This document shows, one piece after another, positions 1 to 8,559 of a stretch of 64,000 nt of DNA. This DNA is from RHKX01 sp963839535 (GTDB lineage Bacteria; Actinomycetota; Thermoleophilia; Solirubrobacterales; 70-9), in NCBI GenBank assembly GCA_963839535.1, contig CAWIVF010000006.1, forward strand, positions 124,001 to 188,000, in the 5' to 3' direction. The translations under genes were made by a program, and so were the position numbers. The first letter of the stretch is position 1. Each line of letters opens with the position of its first letter. The notes under the pieces were generated by a model, which was not told the origin of the DNA, did not search any database, and saw only the letters and a program-made list of their open reading frames with translations.

Positions 1-1005
1 GGGAGCTGAAAAGGCTCCCGCCCGAGGAAGGGCCCAAACCTCGTCACGACCCGCTATCAAGACCAACTCGTTGTCAACCGAGATCTGGCCGGTGTAGCCG
101 ACGCGTCCTGTTTCCCCGCGAACTGCCGGCCCGCTCCGGGCGAAGCTGTGGGTCACATTGTTGCCACCCGTTGCAGAGGTCGCAAAGATCGTGACGCCGT
201 TGATCGCGACCCTCGCACCAATGGCGAATGGATTTCCACTTGGCGAGATCAACTGTGCGGTCTCGGTTCGGTCCGCGGGACCGGTTGTCGCGAAGGTGTA
301 GACGGCGCCCTCGTCAAGTCGCGTGTTATCTCCGAAGTTCTCGCCCGGTGCCCCGGCGACGATCGTGTCGCCATCGATCGCCACACTCTGACCAAGGCCG
401 TTGTCTCGCCCACTCGATGTGGTCAAGCGGCCCGTCTCCGGGCGGTTGGGGGAGCCGGTCCGAGAGAACGTGTAGACGATCGGGGTATCTCCGCTTCCCA
501 CCACGATCGTGTTCCCGTCGATCGCGACTTCCCCCCAGAGTCCGACGTCACCTATCGGATCGAGCTTCGCCGTCTCGACGCGCGCGGCAGCGCCAGTCGT
601 GGAGAACGTGTAAGCAGCGTTCAGGCTCGAGGCAACGATCGTGTCACCGTCGATGGCAAGACCGAATTCACCCAAGAGATCGGAATGATCAGAGGTGGTC
701 AGTTTTGCCGACAGGCTCCAGCCTCCGGCACTCCGGGTATAGACAAACAGGGCACCTTCGGGATCCATGAATGCACCAGGGGCCGCGACCACCAGAGTGT
801 TGCCGTCCCTCGCGATTGATTGACCAAATTCGCCGGGGGATCCTGGGGGGGGTGACAGCGTCACCACGGAGCCGGCCGCGGAGACGGGAGCCACGAGACA
901 AGTCGAAGCAAGGACGATTAGCACCAGGCGTCTCGCGCCATGCGCGCGATGATGGCGAGCGGATGCACGTCCGCGATTGCTCCGCCCTAGCCCCTGCGGT
1001 TCCAT
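1..1005 (-). CDS. Secreted FG-GAP-like repeat protein, C-terminus cut by window edge
   Basis: Reading the minus strand from the ATG at 1005 gives 335 codons with no stop up to base 1, so the gene runs off the left edge. Residues about 24-45 form a signal peptide (hydrophobic VLIVLASTCLVAPVSAA). The rest is a run of repeats carrying variants of IDGDTIVAGAPG (about residues 118, 162, 209 and 267), each followed by VYTF- or AYTF-type strands. This spacing is typical of FG-GAP/integrin-alpha-like beta-propeller blades, which usually serve extracellular binding or adhesion. The function is inferred from the repeat only; no catalytic domain is visible. A protease gene lies upstream on the same strand, 185 nt away. 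A + strand frame over the same bases is its shadow. Confidence 0.8.
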   Translation of the reverse strand, partial: MEPQGLGRSNRGRASARHHRAHGARRLVLIVLASTCLVAPVSAAGSVVTLSPPPGSPGEFGQSIARDGNTLVVAAPGAFMDPEGALFVYTRSAGGWSLSAKLTTSDHSDLLGEFGLAIDGDTIVASSLNAAYTFSTTGAAARVETAKLDPIGDVGLWGEVAIDGNTIVVGSGDTPIVYTFSRTGSPNRPETGRLTTSSGRDNGLGQSVAIDGDTIVAGAPGENFGDNTRLDEGAVYTFATTGPADRTETAQLISPSGNPFAIGARVAINGVTIFATSATGGNNVTHSFARSGPAVRGETGRVGYTGQISVDNELVLIAGRDEVWALPRAGAFSAP

Positions 1006-1190
1006 CTGCCTCCAGCTACTCCCCGTTGCTCGACGGCTCCGAGTCTAACGGAATTGGCCAAGAAGACTGAAGATGGTTTCGGTATTCGACACGGAGACCT
1101 TCGACACAGGAACGTCAGACGTGGAGGCCCGCTACGGACGAGAAATGCGGTCATAGCCCCAGCCACGTGGTCACCGGGATCGCCGCTTGA

Positions 1191-2144
1191 CTAAGGAATA
1201 CGCACGACGACTTTCACTGGTGCAGAGGGCCGCTCGTACTTGCGGCTGAGCACAACAGCGACCAGGCAGTAGTCCCCGGGCCAGGTTCCTGTAGACGGCT
1301 TGGCTCGTCCGTTTGCGACGTTCACGTACTCGGTATACGGGTCTCCCTTGCCATAAGCGGGACAAGGACCGTCTGGGCCTCCGCTCAGGATGGCAAGTGT
1401 TCTCAAGTCGGAGTCTTGCGGCGGCTTCCAGGTCAGCACGATGTTCTGCTGGTCCGGGTCCCAGGTGCCGGCGAACTCCTCAAGCGGGCGCGGAGCCGGT
1501 TCGAACGCGCAGAACTTCGGCGCGAGCTGCTTGCGCTTGCCCCCGTAGACCTTGATGGCGCCAGCGATGTCGTCAGCCTCGAGAATGCGGCATCGGTAGA
1601 GCCAATCGTCGGATGGAGGCTTGCACGACGCATGGACGAAGGCCTGCATCGCAGCGCACTTGCGGCTGTGGTCGAGCCCCATTATGTGCCCCATCTCGTG
1701 CGCGACGAGCGCGGTCGCTTTCACGTTCGCTTCCTGCGGAGAATGGGCACCGGTGAGCAGCCCGGGGGCTAGCTTGATCGTCCCGTTTCGCCCGTCCGAT
1801 ATCGCCTCACCATCGCCCCGTACGTTCCGCGTAACCACGAAATCAAGCTTTGCATCGCGTCGGGATGCGGGCTTCCACCGAAACTTCACCCCGCTTGTGT
1901 TCCAGGCTTCGACCGCCTGCCTGATCTGCTTCCGATACTTCTTCGCATCTCCGGCGAAGTAGCGCACAGTCCGACTCTTCCACGCCCGATCTTTGGGTAG
2001 GAGTTCGAAGAGGGGCTGGGCATTGTCGGCCCGCACTTGGCCTGAGAATGTCCCGCTGACGCCAGCGGATACCGTCGATGGCAATATCAATCCGACAGCC
2101 CCGACGAGGACGGCTGCCCATAGCCCGCAGTTCGGTCGCTTCAT
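1191..2144 (-). CDS. Secreted matrixin-like zinc metalloprotease
   Basis: The product is a 317-residue exported protein with a signal peptide at its N-terminus (WAAVLVGAVGLILPSTVSA). A zinc-binding HEMGHIMGLDHS motif near residue 150 matches the HExxHxxGxxH consensus of metzincins (matrixin/M10 type). Ahead of it is the usual Ala-Trp-Asn segment (VEAWNTSGVKFRW) of secreted matrixins. The C-terminal third (from about residue 215) looks like a fibronectin-type/beta-sandwich module. I chose the ATG at 2144 because GGGAGG lies just upstream; a GTG at 2186 would add 14 basic residues ahead of the signal. The Met of the metzincin Met-turn was not assigned. It likely degrades extracellular protein; the substrate is unknown. 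Confidence 0.78.
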   Translation of the reverse strand: MKRPNCGLWAAVLVGAVGLILPSTVSAGVSGTFSGQVRADNAQPLFELLPKDRAWKSRTVRYFAGDAKKYRKQIRQAVEAWNTSGVKFRWKPASRRDAKLDFVVTRNVRGDGEAISDGRNGTIKLAPGLLTGAHSPQEANVKATALVAHEMGHIMGLDHSRKCAAMQAFVHASCKPPSDDWLYRCRILEADDIAGAIKVYGGKRKQLAPKFCAFEPAPRPLEEFAGTWDPDQQNIVLTWKPPQDSDLRTLAILSGGPDGPCPAYGKGDPYTEYVNVANGRAKPSTGTWPGDYCLVAVVLSRKYERPSAPVKVVVRIP

Positions 2145-2594
2145 CCCGTCCCTCCCGCGCGGCAACGTCCCGTCACGTCTGCTCACTCCACTGATCGCCG
2201 AGGCTCAACTTATCACGCAACATTCTTCATCTGTGACGGAAGCCGTCGGAGGGGACCGTGCGTGTTCTCTCGCCCGTGCGAAGCGGCGAGCCTGCTTTTC
2301 GTCCAAAGCAGGCTTGTCGTCAATGGCGGCCCCCGATCCGCCACTTTAGCCGAGCTGCACACAGACTCACTTTCCATGCAAAGCAGTTCTGTTCGAGATG
2401 AGCCGGGCAAGTCGCTGCCACAGCTTTGCGCCTGATCCTGTCCCTGATCGTGATCCTGGGATGACCGGATCGAAAAACCGGGACGGCTTCGCGGCATCCT
2501 CCAAAGGAGGGAGGCGAATCGCTGATGGACGATCCGCCCCAACCGATGTCCCCTGATCCGATCCGGAGTCGGAGGGAGATCGATTGTCAAGCCG
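2145..2594. other. Intergenic region without a credible gene
   Basis: Open frames here lack family resemblance and a plausible ribosome site. The only structure I see is a perfect 10-bp hairpin at 2289-2314. The stretch holds the promoter side of the protease gene (start 2144) and the 3' side of the esterase gene (stop 2595). Confidence 0.5.
2289..2314. repeat. Perfect 10-bp inverted repeat (hairpin)
   Basis: AGCCTGCTTT (2289-2298) and AAAGCAGGCT (2305-2314) are exact reverse complements around a 6-nt loop. There is no T-tract on the + strand, so a classical terminator is uncertain. It could end transcription of the minus-strand esterase operon stopping at 2595, or be a protein site. Confidence 0.45.
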
Positions 2595-3269
2595 CTACCC
2601 GGACGAGGGTGGCTCAATCGCTGCGGAGACGAAGTCGCGGGCGGCGCCGAGCACCTCGGGGGGCAGCCAGTGGCCCGCGTCGCTCTCGCGGTAGTCGGGC
2701 TCGAACCCGGCGCCCTCGAGGGTTCGCCGGGCGGAGCGCGCGAAGTCCACGCCGATCACGGGATCCGCGGCGCCGTGGTGGATGAAGACCGGCAGGGACG
2801 AGCGGGAGCCGAGGTCGGGGCTCCAGCCCTCGACCTCCGGGATGAAGCCGCTCATCGCCACCACGCCGGCGGGGACGGGCCGCCCCTCGCCGAGCGCGAG
2901 CGCGTACGACATCACCGTGCCCTGCGAGAACCCGCCGAGGACGACCCGGGACGGATCGATCCCGCGCTCGGCCAGGAGGCCGTCGATCCGGTCGCCGAGG
3001 GCGGCGTAGCTCCGCCCGAACGTCTCGGGATGCGGGAAGCCGACCCGCTCGACCACGTACCAGTGGCGCCCGCCGGGGGGCACGCCGATCCAGGGGGCTC
3101 CGGTCGTGACCCCGAGCAGCCGGCGCTCCGGATCGAGCTCGTCGAGCAGGCCGAAGAGGTCGTTCTCGTCGGCACCCCGGCCGTGGTTGAGGATCAGCGC
3201 CCCCGCGGGCTCGCCGGCGGGCTCCCGGAGGCGAAGCTCGACGCCGAGCCAGTCGAGGCCGGGGCTCAC
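2595..3269 (-). CDS. Phospholipase/carboxylesterase-family alpha/beta hydrolase (MhqD-like)
   Basis: This is a 224-residue cytosolic alpha/beta hydrolase of the COG0400 esterase family. The nucleophile elbow GGFSQGTVMS holds the serine. The acid is in HHGAADPVI and the histidine in ESDAGHWLP near the C-terminus. An early LNHGRGADEND fits the oxyanion loop. The start is GTG at 3269; its GTGA overlaps the TGA stop of the upstream dioxygenase gene, so the two are translationally coupled. In Bacillus, MhqD (this family) and MhqO (ring-cleaving dioxygenase) are co-regulated by the MarR protein MhqR in response to quinones. Dioxygenase and MarR neighbours here suggest the same role, by inference. 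Confidence 0.82.
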   Translation of the reverse strand: MSPGLDWLGVELRLREPAGEPAGALILNHGRGADENDLFGLLDELDPERRLLGVTTGAPWIGVPPGGRHWYVVERVGFPHPETFGRSYAALGDRIDGLLAERGIDPSRVVLGGFSQGTVMSYALALGEGRPVPAGVVAMSGFIPEVEGWSPDLGSRSSLPVFIHHGAADPVIGVDFARSARRTLEGAGFEPDYRESDAGHWLPPEVLGAARDFVSAAIEPPSSG

Positions 3270-4181
3270 GGGGCGACCTGGCGCGGGCTGGTGACCGGCT
3301 TCAGGTTCGCCTCGACGTGCTCGCGCAGGTGCTCGTAGTCCGGCGGCAGCGAGAGCTTCTCGCCGAGCGTCTCGAGCGGCTCGTCGACCGTGAAGCCGGG
3401 TCCGAGCGTGGCGATCTCGAAGAGGACGCCGCTGGGCTCGCGGAAGTAGATCGACCGGAAGTAGAAGCGGTCGATCACCGGCGTCGGCCGGCCGCCGCCG
3501 GCGACGACCCGCTCGCGCCACGCCTCGTGATCCTCCATCGTCGAGGCGAAGGCGACGTGGTGGACGGTTCCGGCGCCCTGCAGGCCGTGCGCCGCCGGGG
3601 GCTCGTCGTAGGCGTAGAGGCCGCCGCGCTCGGCGCCGCGGGCCTCGAAGCCCCCCTCCCGCTCCTCGAACCCCAGCTCCGCGAGGAGCCGGACGCTCGC
3701 CTCGGGCCGGGAGGCGTAGGCGCGCACGCCGTCGAACCCGCGCAGCGCCACCTCGGCGGGCACCTCGGGATGGTCGGCGATCAGCGCCGCGTCGTCGACC
3801 GAGCTGACCCGCAGCTCATGCGCGAGCCCCTCGGGGTCGGCGAAGCGGAGGAGCGTCGTCGCTGCGCTCGACCTCGACGTCCCGGGCGCCGAGCCGCTCG
3901 GCCCAGAAGTCGAGCGCCTCGCGGGAGGCGACCCGCCAGCCGACCGTGTGGACCATGCCGTTGCCGGCCCGTCCGCGCGGCGCACCCGGGAACTCGAAGA
4001 ACGTCAGGTCGGCCCCCGCACTGCCCTTCTCATCGGCGAAGAACAGGTGGTAGACGCTGGGATCGTCCTGGTTGACCGTCTTCTTGACCAGTCGCAGCCC
4101 GAGGACTCCCGCGTAGAAGTCGATGTTGTCCTGTGCGTCGGCGGTGATCGCCGTGATGTGGTGGATGCCCTCGAGCTTCAT
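3266..4181 (-). pseudogene. VOC-family ring-cleaving dioxygenase (MhqO-like), one frameshift as read
   Basis: Two tandem glyoxalase/VOC domains lie in two frames. The N-terminal part starts at ATG 4181 after a GGAGG site and runs through GIHHITAITADAQDNIDFY and VHTVGWRV. The C-terminal part (from about 3860) includes LLRFADPEGLAHEL, GTVHHVAFAS and FYFRSIYFREPSGVLFEIA. The metal ligands of the family are His residues in these motifs and the terminal Glu in FEIA, all present. A single indel near 3850-3870 separates the halves; joined, the length (about 304 aa) is normal, so a sequencing indel is likelier than decay. The family opens hydroquinone or catechol rings. It is coupled to the downstream esterase and divergent from a MarR gene. 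Confidence 0.8.
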
Positions 4182-4202
4182 CGTCGCCTCCTCCTGAAGT
4201 AA

Positions 4203-4249
4203 TTGCAGATGCAACTATACCAGAGCCGGGACGTTGATTGCATACGCAA
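4203..4249. promoter_or_regulatory. Paired palindromic operators for the MarR regulator
   Basis: TTGCAGATGCAA (4203-4214) is a perfect 5+5 inverted repeat around GA. TTGCATACGCAA (4238-4249) is a 4+4 repeat around ATAC. Both share the TTGC(A)-N-GCAA pattern and lie 35 nt apart centre to centre, between the divergent dioxygenase and MarR starts. Binding by the adjacent MarR protein, giving joint control of both directions, is inferred. Confidence 0.65.
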
Positions 4250-4277
4250 CGACCATTGGTACGATTCGTCCCTACCG

Positions 4278-4739
4278 ATGCCCAGAACGGCCGACATCCA
4301 TCACCTCGACGAGCGCGAGCTCGGAGCCTGGCGCGGGATGCTGGCCACCCACAGCCGCGTGATCGCCGCCCTCGACGACGAGCTCGAGCGGGAGCACGGG
4401 CTGGCGCTCGGGTCGTATGAGGTGCTCCTCCACCTCGCCGAGGCGCCGGAGCACTCCCTGCGCATGGGCGCACTCGCCGACCGCCTGCTGCTCAGCCGCA
4501 GCGGCCTCACCCGTCTCGTCGACCGCCTCGCCGCCCGCGGGCTGGTCGAGCGGCACTCCTGCGACTCGGATCGGCGCGGGACCTACGCGCGCCTCACGGA
4601 TGAGGGGCTGCGGCTCTTCGAGGAGGCCCGGCCGACCCACCTGCGGGGCGTGCGCGAGCACTTCCTCGGCCGCCTGGCCGACGAGGACCTCGATCGGCTC
4701 GCCCAGGCCTGGGGGCGCGTCATCGGCCCGAGCAGTTAG
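4278..4739 (+). CDS. MarR-family transcriptional regulator (MhqR-like)
   Basis: This 153-residue winged-helix protein has the MarR layout: an N-terminal helix, then a recognition region with MGALADRLLLSRSGLTRLVD and the wing VERHSCDSDRRGTYARLTDEG, which carries the conserved D-x-R-G. The ATG at 4278 was chosen because earlier in-frame starts lie inside the operator at 4203-4214; no Shine-Dalgarno is visible, so it may be leaderless. It is divergent from the dioxygenase-esterase pair. By analogy with MhqR it probably represses them until a quinone or phenolic ligand or oxidant is sensed. One cysteine (RHSCDSD) lies in the wing and could be redox sensitive, which is speculative. Confidence 0.85.
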   Translation: MPRTADIHHLDERELGAWRGMLATHSRVIAALDDELEREHGLALGSYEVLLHLAEAPEHSLRMGALADRLLLSRSGLTRLVDRLAARGLVERHSCDSDRRGTYARLTDEGLRLFEEARPTHLRGVREHFLGRLADEDLDRLAQAWGRVIGPSS

Positions 4740-4767
4740 CTCTGGGCTCAGCGGGTAGGGAACGGGC

Positions 4768-6783
4768 ATGCCCAACCGCCTCGCCGACGAGACGTCCCCG
4801 TACCTGCTCCAGCACCGGGACAACCCCGTGGACTGGCTGCCCTGGGGCGACGAGGCTCGAGAGGCGGCCCGCTCCCGCGACGTGCCGATGCTCGTCTCGA
4901 TCGGCTACTCGGCCTGCCACTGGTGCCACGTCATGGAGCGCGAGTCGTTCGAGGACCCGCAGACCGCCGCCTACATGAACGAGCACTTCGTCCCGGTCAA
5001 GGTCGATCGCGAGGAGCGACCCGACGTCGACGCCATCTACATGGACGCGGTGCAGGCGATGACCGGGCATGGAGGCTGGCCGCTCACGGCCTTCTGCGAT
5101 CCCGACGGCGTGCCGTTCCACTGCGGCACCTACTTCCCGCCCGAGCCCCGGCAGGGGATGCCCAGCTTCCGGATGGTCCTGGAGGCGGTCGTCGCCGCAT
5201 GGGGCGACCAGCGCGAGGCGATCCGCTCGGCGTCGGCCAAGACGCGCGAGCAGCTCGGCGTGCTCGCCCGCGTGCCGCCGCGCGAGGACGAGATCGACCC
5301 CGACCTCGTCGAGCGCGCCGTCGGGTTCATGGGCGACGCGGTCGACCGGGCGAACGGCGGGTTCGGATCGGCGCCGAAGTTCCCGCCGAGCAGCGCGCTC
5401 GACCTGATGCTCGTCCACGGGCTCGGCGAGCACGTGGAGCTGACGCTGGATGCGATGGCCGCCGGCGGCATCCACGATCAGCTCGGCGGAGGCTTCGCCC
5501 GCTACTCGGTCGACGAGGCCTGGCTCGTGCCCCACTTCGAGAAGATGCTCTACGACAACGCCCTGCTCGCCCGCTCCTACCTGCGGGGCTGGAAGGAGCT
5601 CGGGCACGAGCGCTACCGCGAGGTCTGCGTCGGCATCCTCGACTGGGTGCTGCGGGAGATGCAGGGGCCGGAGGGCGGGTTCTACTCGGCCCTCGACGCC
5701 GACTCCGAGGGCGAGGAGGGGCGCTTCTACACCTGGACGCCCGCGGAGGCCCACGCGGCGCTCGGCGAGAGCGGGCTCGACCACGAGGTGCCGGCGATCC
5801 TCGCCCACCTCGGCATCACCCCCCAGGGGCAGCTCGAGGGACGCAGCGTGCTGCACCTGCCCGGCGGGCTCAGCGGCGAGGCGCCCAGCGGACTGCGGCA
5901 GGCGAAGGCGGCGCTGCTGCGCGCCCGCGAGCAGCGGGTGCGGCCGGGCCTCGACGACAAGCGCCTGACCTCCTGGAACGCGCTGATGATGGGCGCCCTG
6001 GCGGAGGCGGGAGCCGCGCTCGACGAGGCCTCCTACCTCGAGGCGGCTGCCGACTGCGCCGACTTCCTGCTCGGCACGATGCGAGATGACGACGGCCGGT
6101 TGCTGCGCACCTTCAACGACGGGCGGGCTCGCCTCAACGCCTACCTGGAGGACCACGCGTACTTGGTCGAGGGCCTGCTGGACCTGTACCAGGCGTCGTT
6201 CGACCCCCGCTACTACGAGGCGGCGCGCGAGGTCGCCGACACGATGATCGAGCACTTCGCGGACCCCGAGAACGGCGCCTTCTTCACCACCTCCGACGAC
6301 CACGAGGAGCTGATCGCGCGCCGCAAGGACGTCGAGGACCACCCCGCCCCCTCGGGCAACTCGTCGGCGGCGCAGGGGCTGCTCCGCCTGGCGGCGCTGA
6401 GCGGCGAGGGCCGCTACGAGGCGCACGCCATGGGCGTCCTGAACCTGTTCGCCGAGCCGGCGAGCAAGCATCCTCAGGCCATGGCCCACATGCTCGGCGC
6501 GCTCGATCTCCACCTCTCCCCCACCCGCGAGGTCGCGCTGATCGCGCCGGCCGCGGACACGCGGGCGATCGAGCCGATGATCGATCTGGTCCGGGCCCGG
6601 TACCGCCCCGACACGGTCGTCGCCGCCGGCATGGAGGGGCTCTCGAGCCCGGAGCTGCTCGCCGGCCGCCCGGCCCTCGACGGCGGGCCCGCCGCCTACG
6701 TCTGCGAGCGGTTCGCCTGCAAGGCGCCGGTCGGCTCCCCGGAGGAGCTGGCGGCTCTGCTCGAGCCCGGCTCGCCCGCCTGA
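4768..6783 (+). CDS. Thioredoxin-domain protein of the YyaL/DUF255 family
   Basis: The 671-residue length is normal for the YyaL/spermatogenesis-associated protein 20 family. Residues about 1-165 form a thioredoxin-fold domain opening with LADETSPYLLQHRDNPVDW and holding ACHWCHVM with a CxxC pair. The rest is an (alpha/alpha)6 toroid resembling N-acylglucosamine epimerase/cellobiose epimerase folds (motifs SAPKFPPSSAL, PHFEKMLYDNALL, TSWNALMMGAL). The biochemical activity of the family is not firmly established. The ATG at 4768 sits 28 nt after the MarR stop. It is intact, with no frame breaks. Confidence 0.88.
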   Translation: MPNRLADETSPYLLQHRDNPVDWLPWGDEAREAARSRDVPMLVSIGYSACHWCHVMERESFEDPQTAAYMNEHFVPVKVDREERPDVDAIYMDAVQAMTGHGGWPLTAFCDPDGVPFHCGTYFPPEPRQGMPSFRMVLEAVVAAWGDQREAIRSASAKTREQLGVLARVPPREDEIDPDLVERAVGFMGDAVDRANGGFGSAPKFPPSSALDLMLVHGLGEHVELTLDAMAAGGIHDQLGGGFARYSVDEAWLVPHFEKMLYDNALLARSYLRGWKELGHERYREVCVGILDWVLREMQGPEGGFYSALDADSEGEEGRFYTWTPAEAHAALGESGLDHEVPAILAHLGITPQGQLEGRSVLHLPGGLSGEAPSGLRQAKAALLRAREQRVRPGLDDKRLTSWNALMMGALAEAGAALDEASYLEAAADCADFLLGTMRDDDGRLLRTFNDGRARLNAYLEDHAYLVEGLLDLYQASFDPRYYEAAREVADTMIEHFADPENGAFFTTSDDHEELIARRKDVEDHPAPSGNSSAAQGLLRLAALSGEGRYEAHAMGVLNLFAEPASKHPQAMAHMLGALDLHLSPTREVALIAPAADTRAIEPMIDLVRARYRPDTVVAAGMEGLSSPELLAGRPALDGGPAAYVCERFACKAPVGSPEELAALLEPGSPA

Positions 6784-6784
6784 G

Positions 6785-7174
6785 TCAGCGGCGCGAGGTG
6801 CGCAGCGTGGCGGTCATGCCCTTGGCCTCGTGGCCGTCGAGCGAGCACCAGAGCCGGTAGTTGGAGCGGCGCCGCAGCCGCAGCTCCAGCCGTCCGGTCT
6901 CGCCGGATGCGACCTCGCCGAGCGAGTGCACCCGCAGGCCACCCGACCCGCTGGAGCTGGAGGTTGTGGGGGTCCTCGCCGTAGACGTAGAGCTCGACGA
7001 TGGCCGGACCCGCGTCGACCTTCGGGCCGCGACAGGCCGAGGCTGTACTCGCGGGCGGTGACGAGCAGCCGGGAGGGCGGCTCGGGCGGCCGTGGCGGCG
7101 GGTGCTGAGGCGACGGTCGACCAGCCGGCGGCGGCGACGGCTCCCAGGATCAGGACTCTGGCGGCCTTTTTCAT
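6785..7174 (-). pseudogene. Secreted cupredoxin-like copper protein, frameshifted
   Basis: The ATG at 7174 opens a signal peptide (VLILGAVAAAGWSTVASA). Reading across at least three frame changes between about 6955 and 7110 recovers a short cupredoxin. A DPHNLQLQR segment supplies the first His ligand, and near the C-terminus CSLDGHEAKGM supplies Cys, His and Met in plastocyanin/sulfocyanin-like order. Total length would be about 128 residues. The gene is last in an operon: its ATG overlaps the TGA of the DUF1501 gene (ATGA). An electron-transfer role outside the membrane is inferred. The final reading frame ends at the stop at 6785. Confidence 0.6.
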
Positions 7175-8559
7175 CCGAGCAGCACCGGCCTTCCCATCCC
7201 CGCCGAGCCGGGGATGATCGGCTCGGCCTCGACCCCGAACCACTGCTCGAGCAGCGAGGAGTAGACGGCCCGGAAGTCGCTGGTGGGGCGCACGTTGTCG
7301 TCCTCGTCGAGGTTGGCCAGGCCAGGCCACTCCCCCACCATCTGGCCGCGTGCCGCCGAGCCGATCAGGAAGGCGTTGCCGGCGGCGCCGTGGTCGGTGC
7401 CGAGCGAGCCGTTCTCCTCCGGGCGCCTGCCGAACTCCGACCAGACGAGCGTGAGCACGCGGTCGGCGAGGCCGCGGGCCTCGAGGTCACGCTGGAAGGC
7501 GTACAGGCCGTCGGTGGTCTGCTTCAGATAGCTCTGGAAGTCGCCCGGCTGGTCGTCGTGGGTGTCGTAGCTGCCGGGGGCCCCGACCGAGGCGACCTTG
7601 ATCGGCAGGCCGGCGGCGAGCATCGCGGCGAGCCCGGCGAGGCTCTCGGGGAAGTGGCCGGTGTCGGGGTAGGGCGACCGGGCTCTTCGACCCCCTGCTC
7701 GGAGAACGCCTGGAGCTGGCTGCGCAGCGTCGCCGGCCTGGCGGGCGACCGGTCCCAGCGGCGCCGAGCTGAGGGTCGCCGCTGCTGACTCGCTCCGGCG
7801 CCGATGCGCCGGAAGGCGTCGAACATCAGGTTCTCGACGTCGCCCCAGACGCCGGGCGCCCAGAGGTCGTAGCTCGCGCCCCAGGTCGCGGCGACCGGGA
7901 CCTTCGCGGTCGCCAGCGACGGGGCGAGGGTGCCGTCGAGCGAGATCCCCTGCAGCGGATTGTCGGCCGTGCCGACCGCGTCGAGCATCCGCCCGAGCCA
8001 GCCGGTGTTGGTCGCGCGTGTTCAGCTCGCCGACCTCCCAGTAGTGGCGCGAGGTGAAGTGCGACTGATCGGCACCCGTGTAGCCGATCGCCGGGAAGAC
8101 GGTGACCTTGCCCTCGCCGTGGAGCTTCTGCAGCGGCGCGGCCGCGGGGTGCCAGTGAAGCCGCGGGTCCTCGCTCCACGCCGGCCCGGCCTCCGGCGCC
8201 GACACGCAGCTTCGGCCGCAGTGCGCGGTACCGGTCGTCCTCGACCGGGGCGAGAACCGAGAGCGCGTCGATCCCGCCCTCGAGGAAGACCGAGACGAGC
8301 ACCCTGCCGCGGCTCGCGGCCGCCTCCGCGACCCCGTCGACGAACGAGCGCGGGCTCAGCAGCGAGGCCCCGTAGACGCTGAGCGCGAGCCCGCCGCTGC
8401 GCAGGAGGAACGAGCGGCGCGAGAGGCCGGTGCCGGCCGGGCGTCGGCATCCCGGGCTCGATCGAGGGCAGCCCGCGACCGGCCTCCGCGAGCGTCCGGC
8501 GGGCGAGCTCGGCGCGCGTGTGCTCGGCGCAGCAGCGATGGGTCCGGGCGAGCGCTCAT
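7171..8559 (-). pseudogene. DUF1501 secreted protein, frameshifted
   Basis: Five overlapping frame pieces assemble into one DUF1501 protein of about 460 residues. Recognisable blocks in order are FLEGGIDALSVLAPVEDDRY, then TVFPAIGYTGADQSHFTS, WGASYDLWAPGVWGD, SYDTHDDQPGDFQSYL, and TLVWSEFGRRPEENGSLGTD followed by HGAAGNAFLIG. DUF1501 proteins belong to the alkaline phosphatase/sulfatase superfamily, are usually Tat-exported, and have no firmly established substrate. The start ATG at 8559 overlaps the DUF1800 stop (ATGA). Frame changes fall between about 7680 and 8450, while the last 165 residues read cleanly. The breaks are probably indel errors because both partners stay colinear. Confidence 0.72.

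Noticed and set aside
2213..2617. A 134-codon minus-strand frame between protease and esterase
   Set aside because: Composition and lack of a ribosome site do not support a gene; it overlaps the start of the intergenic hairpin and the esterase end.
4720..6513. A 597-codon minus-strand open frame opposite the YyaL-type gene
   Set aside because: It is Arg/Val/Gly-rich with no family motif, and the + strand frame has a complete, motif-bearing protein. This is a shadow typical of high-GC DNA.
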